From positions 1-5,066 of the forward strand of contig USNH01000101.1 in assembly GCA_900556015.1 (NCBI GenBank): a stretch of DNA of 5,066 bases, given 5' to 3'. Shown piece after piece: positions 4,609 through 5,066 of this stretch (the first letter of the stretch is position 1; the number at the start of each line of letters is the position of its first letter). A program made the translations under genes and the position numbers. Source of the stretch: an uncultured Eubacteriales bacterium. GTDB taxonomy: Bacteria > Bacillota_A > Clostridia > Oscillospirales > Oscillospiraceae. The notes beneath the pieces are model-generated. The model was not told where the DNA came from, did not search any database, and saw only the letters and a list, made by a program, of their open reading frames with translations.

Positions 4609-5066
4609 AGGCGATCCCCCCCGAACAGGCGGGCAGCCCACCAGAGCAGCGTCATTGCGCCCGGCACAGCCAGACCTGCGAGCCGCCACTCCCTAATTGC
4701 CAGCACGGAAAGCGCCGTCCCGGCGAGCATTTTGCCATCCATCAGGCCGTTGGTCGCGCCCATCACGCCGCGATCCACCGCATCCAGAATGGTGTGCAGG
4801 CCGCTTTCCATGCGGCTTTTCTGCTTGCCGCTGATGACCGCGTCCAGACCCAGCAGCTTGATGACCGCGCCCTCGATGACGGCAGCCTCAACCTTGCGCT
4901 CGTCATAGCACACGAGCATGCTGCCCGTGCGCGGCTCAAGCTCCACGCGATGCACCACGCCCGTGCCGAGCAGCTGCTCCCGCGCCTGCTCGGCCTGATC
5001 CATGCTGCCCGAAAGAGACGACACATACAGCCGCATGCGGCCGGGGATGCTGGCTCGCACCTCGAG
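4605..5066 (-). CDS. HMA2-domain membrane protein, P-type ATPase accessory (5' end at or beyond right edge)
   Basis: The frame is open from the right edge to TGA at 4607-4605, giving 154 codons. A GTG at 5060 could start a 151-residue protein, but any SD would lie outside the window and L-E codons precede it, so the true start may be further out. Numbering from that GTG, residues 5-53 form the HMA2 module (SIPGRMRLYV; LEPRTGSMLVCYD) without CxxC. Residues 94-120 (VDRGVMGATNGLMDGKMLAG) and 127-147 (LAGLAVPGAMTLLWWAARLFG) are hydrophobic and probably form a membrane hairpin; the TLLWWA end is typical, from memory, of small HMA2 proteins next to metal ATPases. It overlaps the next HMA2 gene by four bases, so they form one transcript. 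Function is inferred from context: an accessory subunit or modulator of the P-type ATPase encoded, in truncated form, two genes downstream. Confidence 0.83.
   Translation of the reverse strand, partial: LEVRASIPGRMRLYVSSLSGSMDQAEQAREQLLGTGVVHRVELEPRTGSMLVCYDERKVEAAVIEGAVIKLLGLDAVISGKQKSRMESGLHTILDAVDRGVMGATNGLMDGKMLAGTALSVLAIREWRLAGLAVPGAMTLLWWAARLFGGDRL

Noticed and set aside
4609..4689. Upstream ATG extension of the second HMA2 gene
   Set aside because: The extra 27 residues overlap the coding end of the first HMA2 gene. The GTG at 4608 has a better SD and a standard 4-nt overlap, and the domain begins after it.

Overview
The window is GC-rich, densely coded bacterial DNA. Gene content, strong Shine-Dalgarno (SD) sites and codon use suggest a high-GC gut Firmicute of the Oscillospiraceae/Ruminococcaceae type (Flavonifractor- or Intestinimonas-like). 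This is inferred from protein flavour, not from a marker gene. I see no rRNA, tRNA, CRISPR array or insertion sequence.

Layout from left to right. (1) Positions 1-376, minus strand: the first 125 codons of a large protein that runs off the left edge, probably a clostridial FAD/pyridine-nucleotide oxidoreductase. (2) Positions 377-569: a divergent regulatory region with a promoter, a textbook FadR-type palindrome TGGTCAGACCA and a ribosome binding site. (3) Positions 570-1268, plus strand: a GntR-family regulator with an FCD domain, which probably controls itself and the divergent gene. (4) Positions 1273-1305: a 14-bp-stem terminator shared by convergent genes. (5) Positions 1313-2329, minus strand: a membrane-anchored TPM-domain protein with a long Arg/Pro- and Gly/Phe-rich tail. 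(6) Positions 2401-4218, minus strand: a 605-codon chimeric frame. Its first ~264 residues are the front of an HMA2-type heavy-metal P-type ATPase, and its last ~340 residues are a TelA/YaaN toxic-anion-resistance protein. (7) Positions 4222-4608 and 4605-5066, minus strand: two small HMA2-domain proteins, the second running off the right edge.

How the genes fit together. Positions 1-3.4 kb look like one coherent locus: a regulator with its divergent target, then the common TelA/TPM-domain pair. Positions 3.43-5.07 kb look like a different coherent locus, a heavy-metal P-type ATPase operon with two HMA2 accessory genes packed at 4-nt overlap and 3-nt spacing. The two meet in frame at about position 3427. 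There the ATPase breaks off in its actuator domain, before every catalytic motif, and TelA begins just short of its usual N-terminus. Codon preference also seems to shift there. This is either a real gene fusion that made a membrane-tethered TelA and destroyed the pump, or, more probably, a chimeric assembly or clone. It is the most important point to settle.

Other points of interest are three consecutive genes that each carry an HMA-like module without a CxxC metal site, a perfect 29-bp tandem duplication over the TelA stop codon, and the FadR-like operator between divergent genes.
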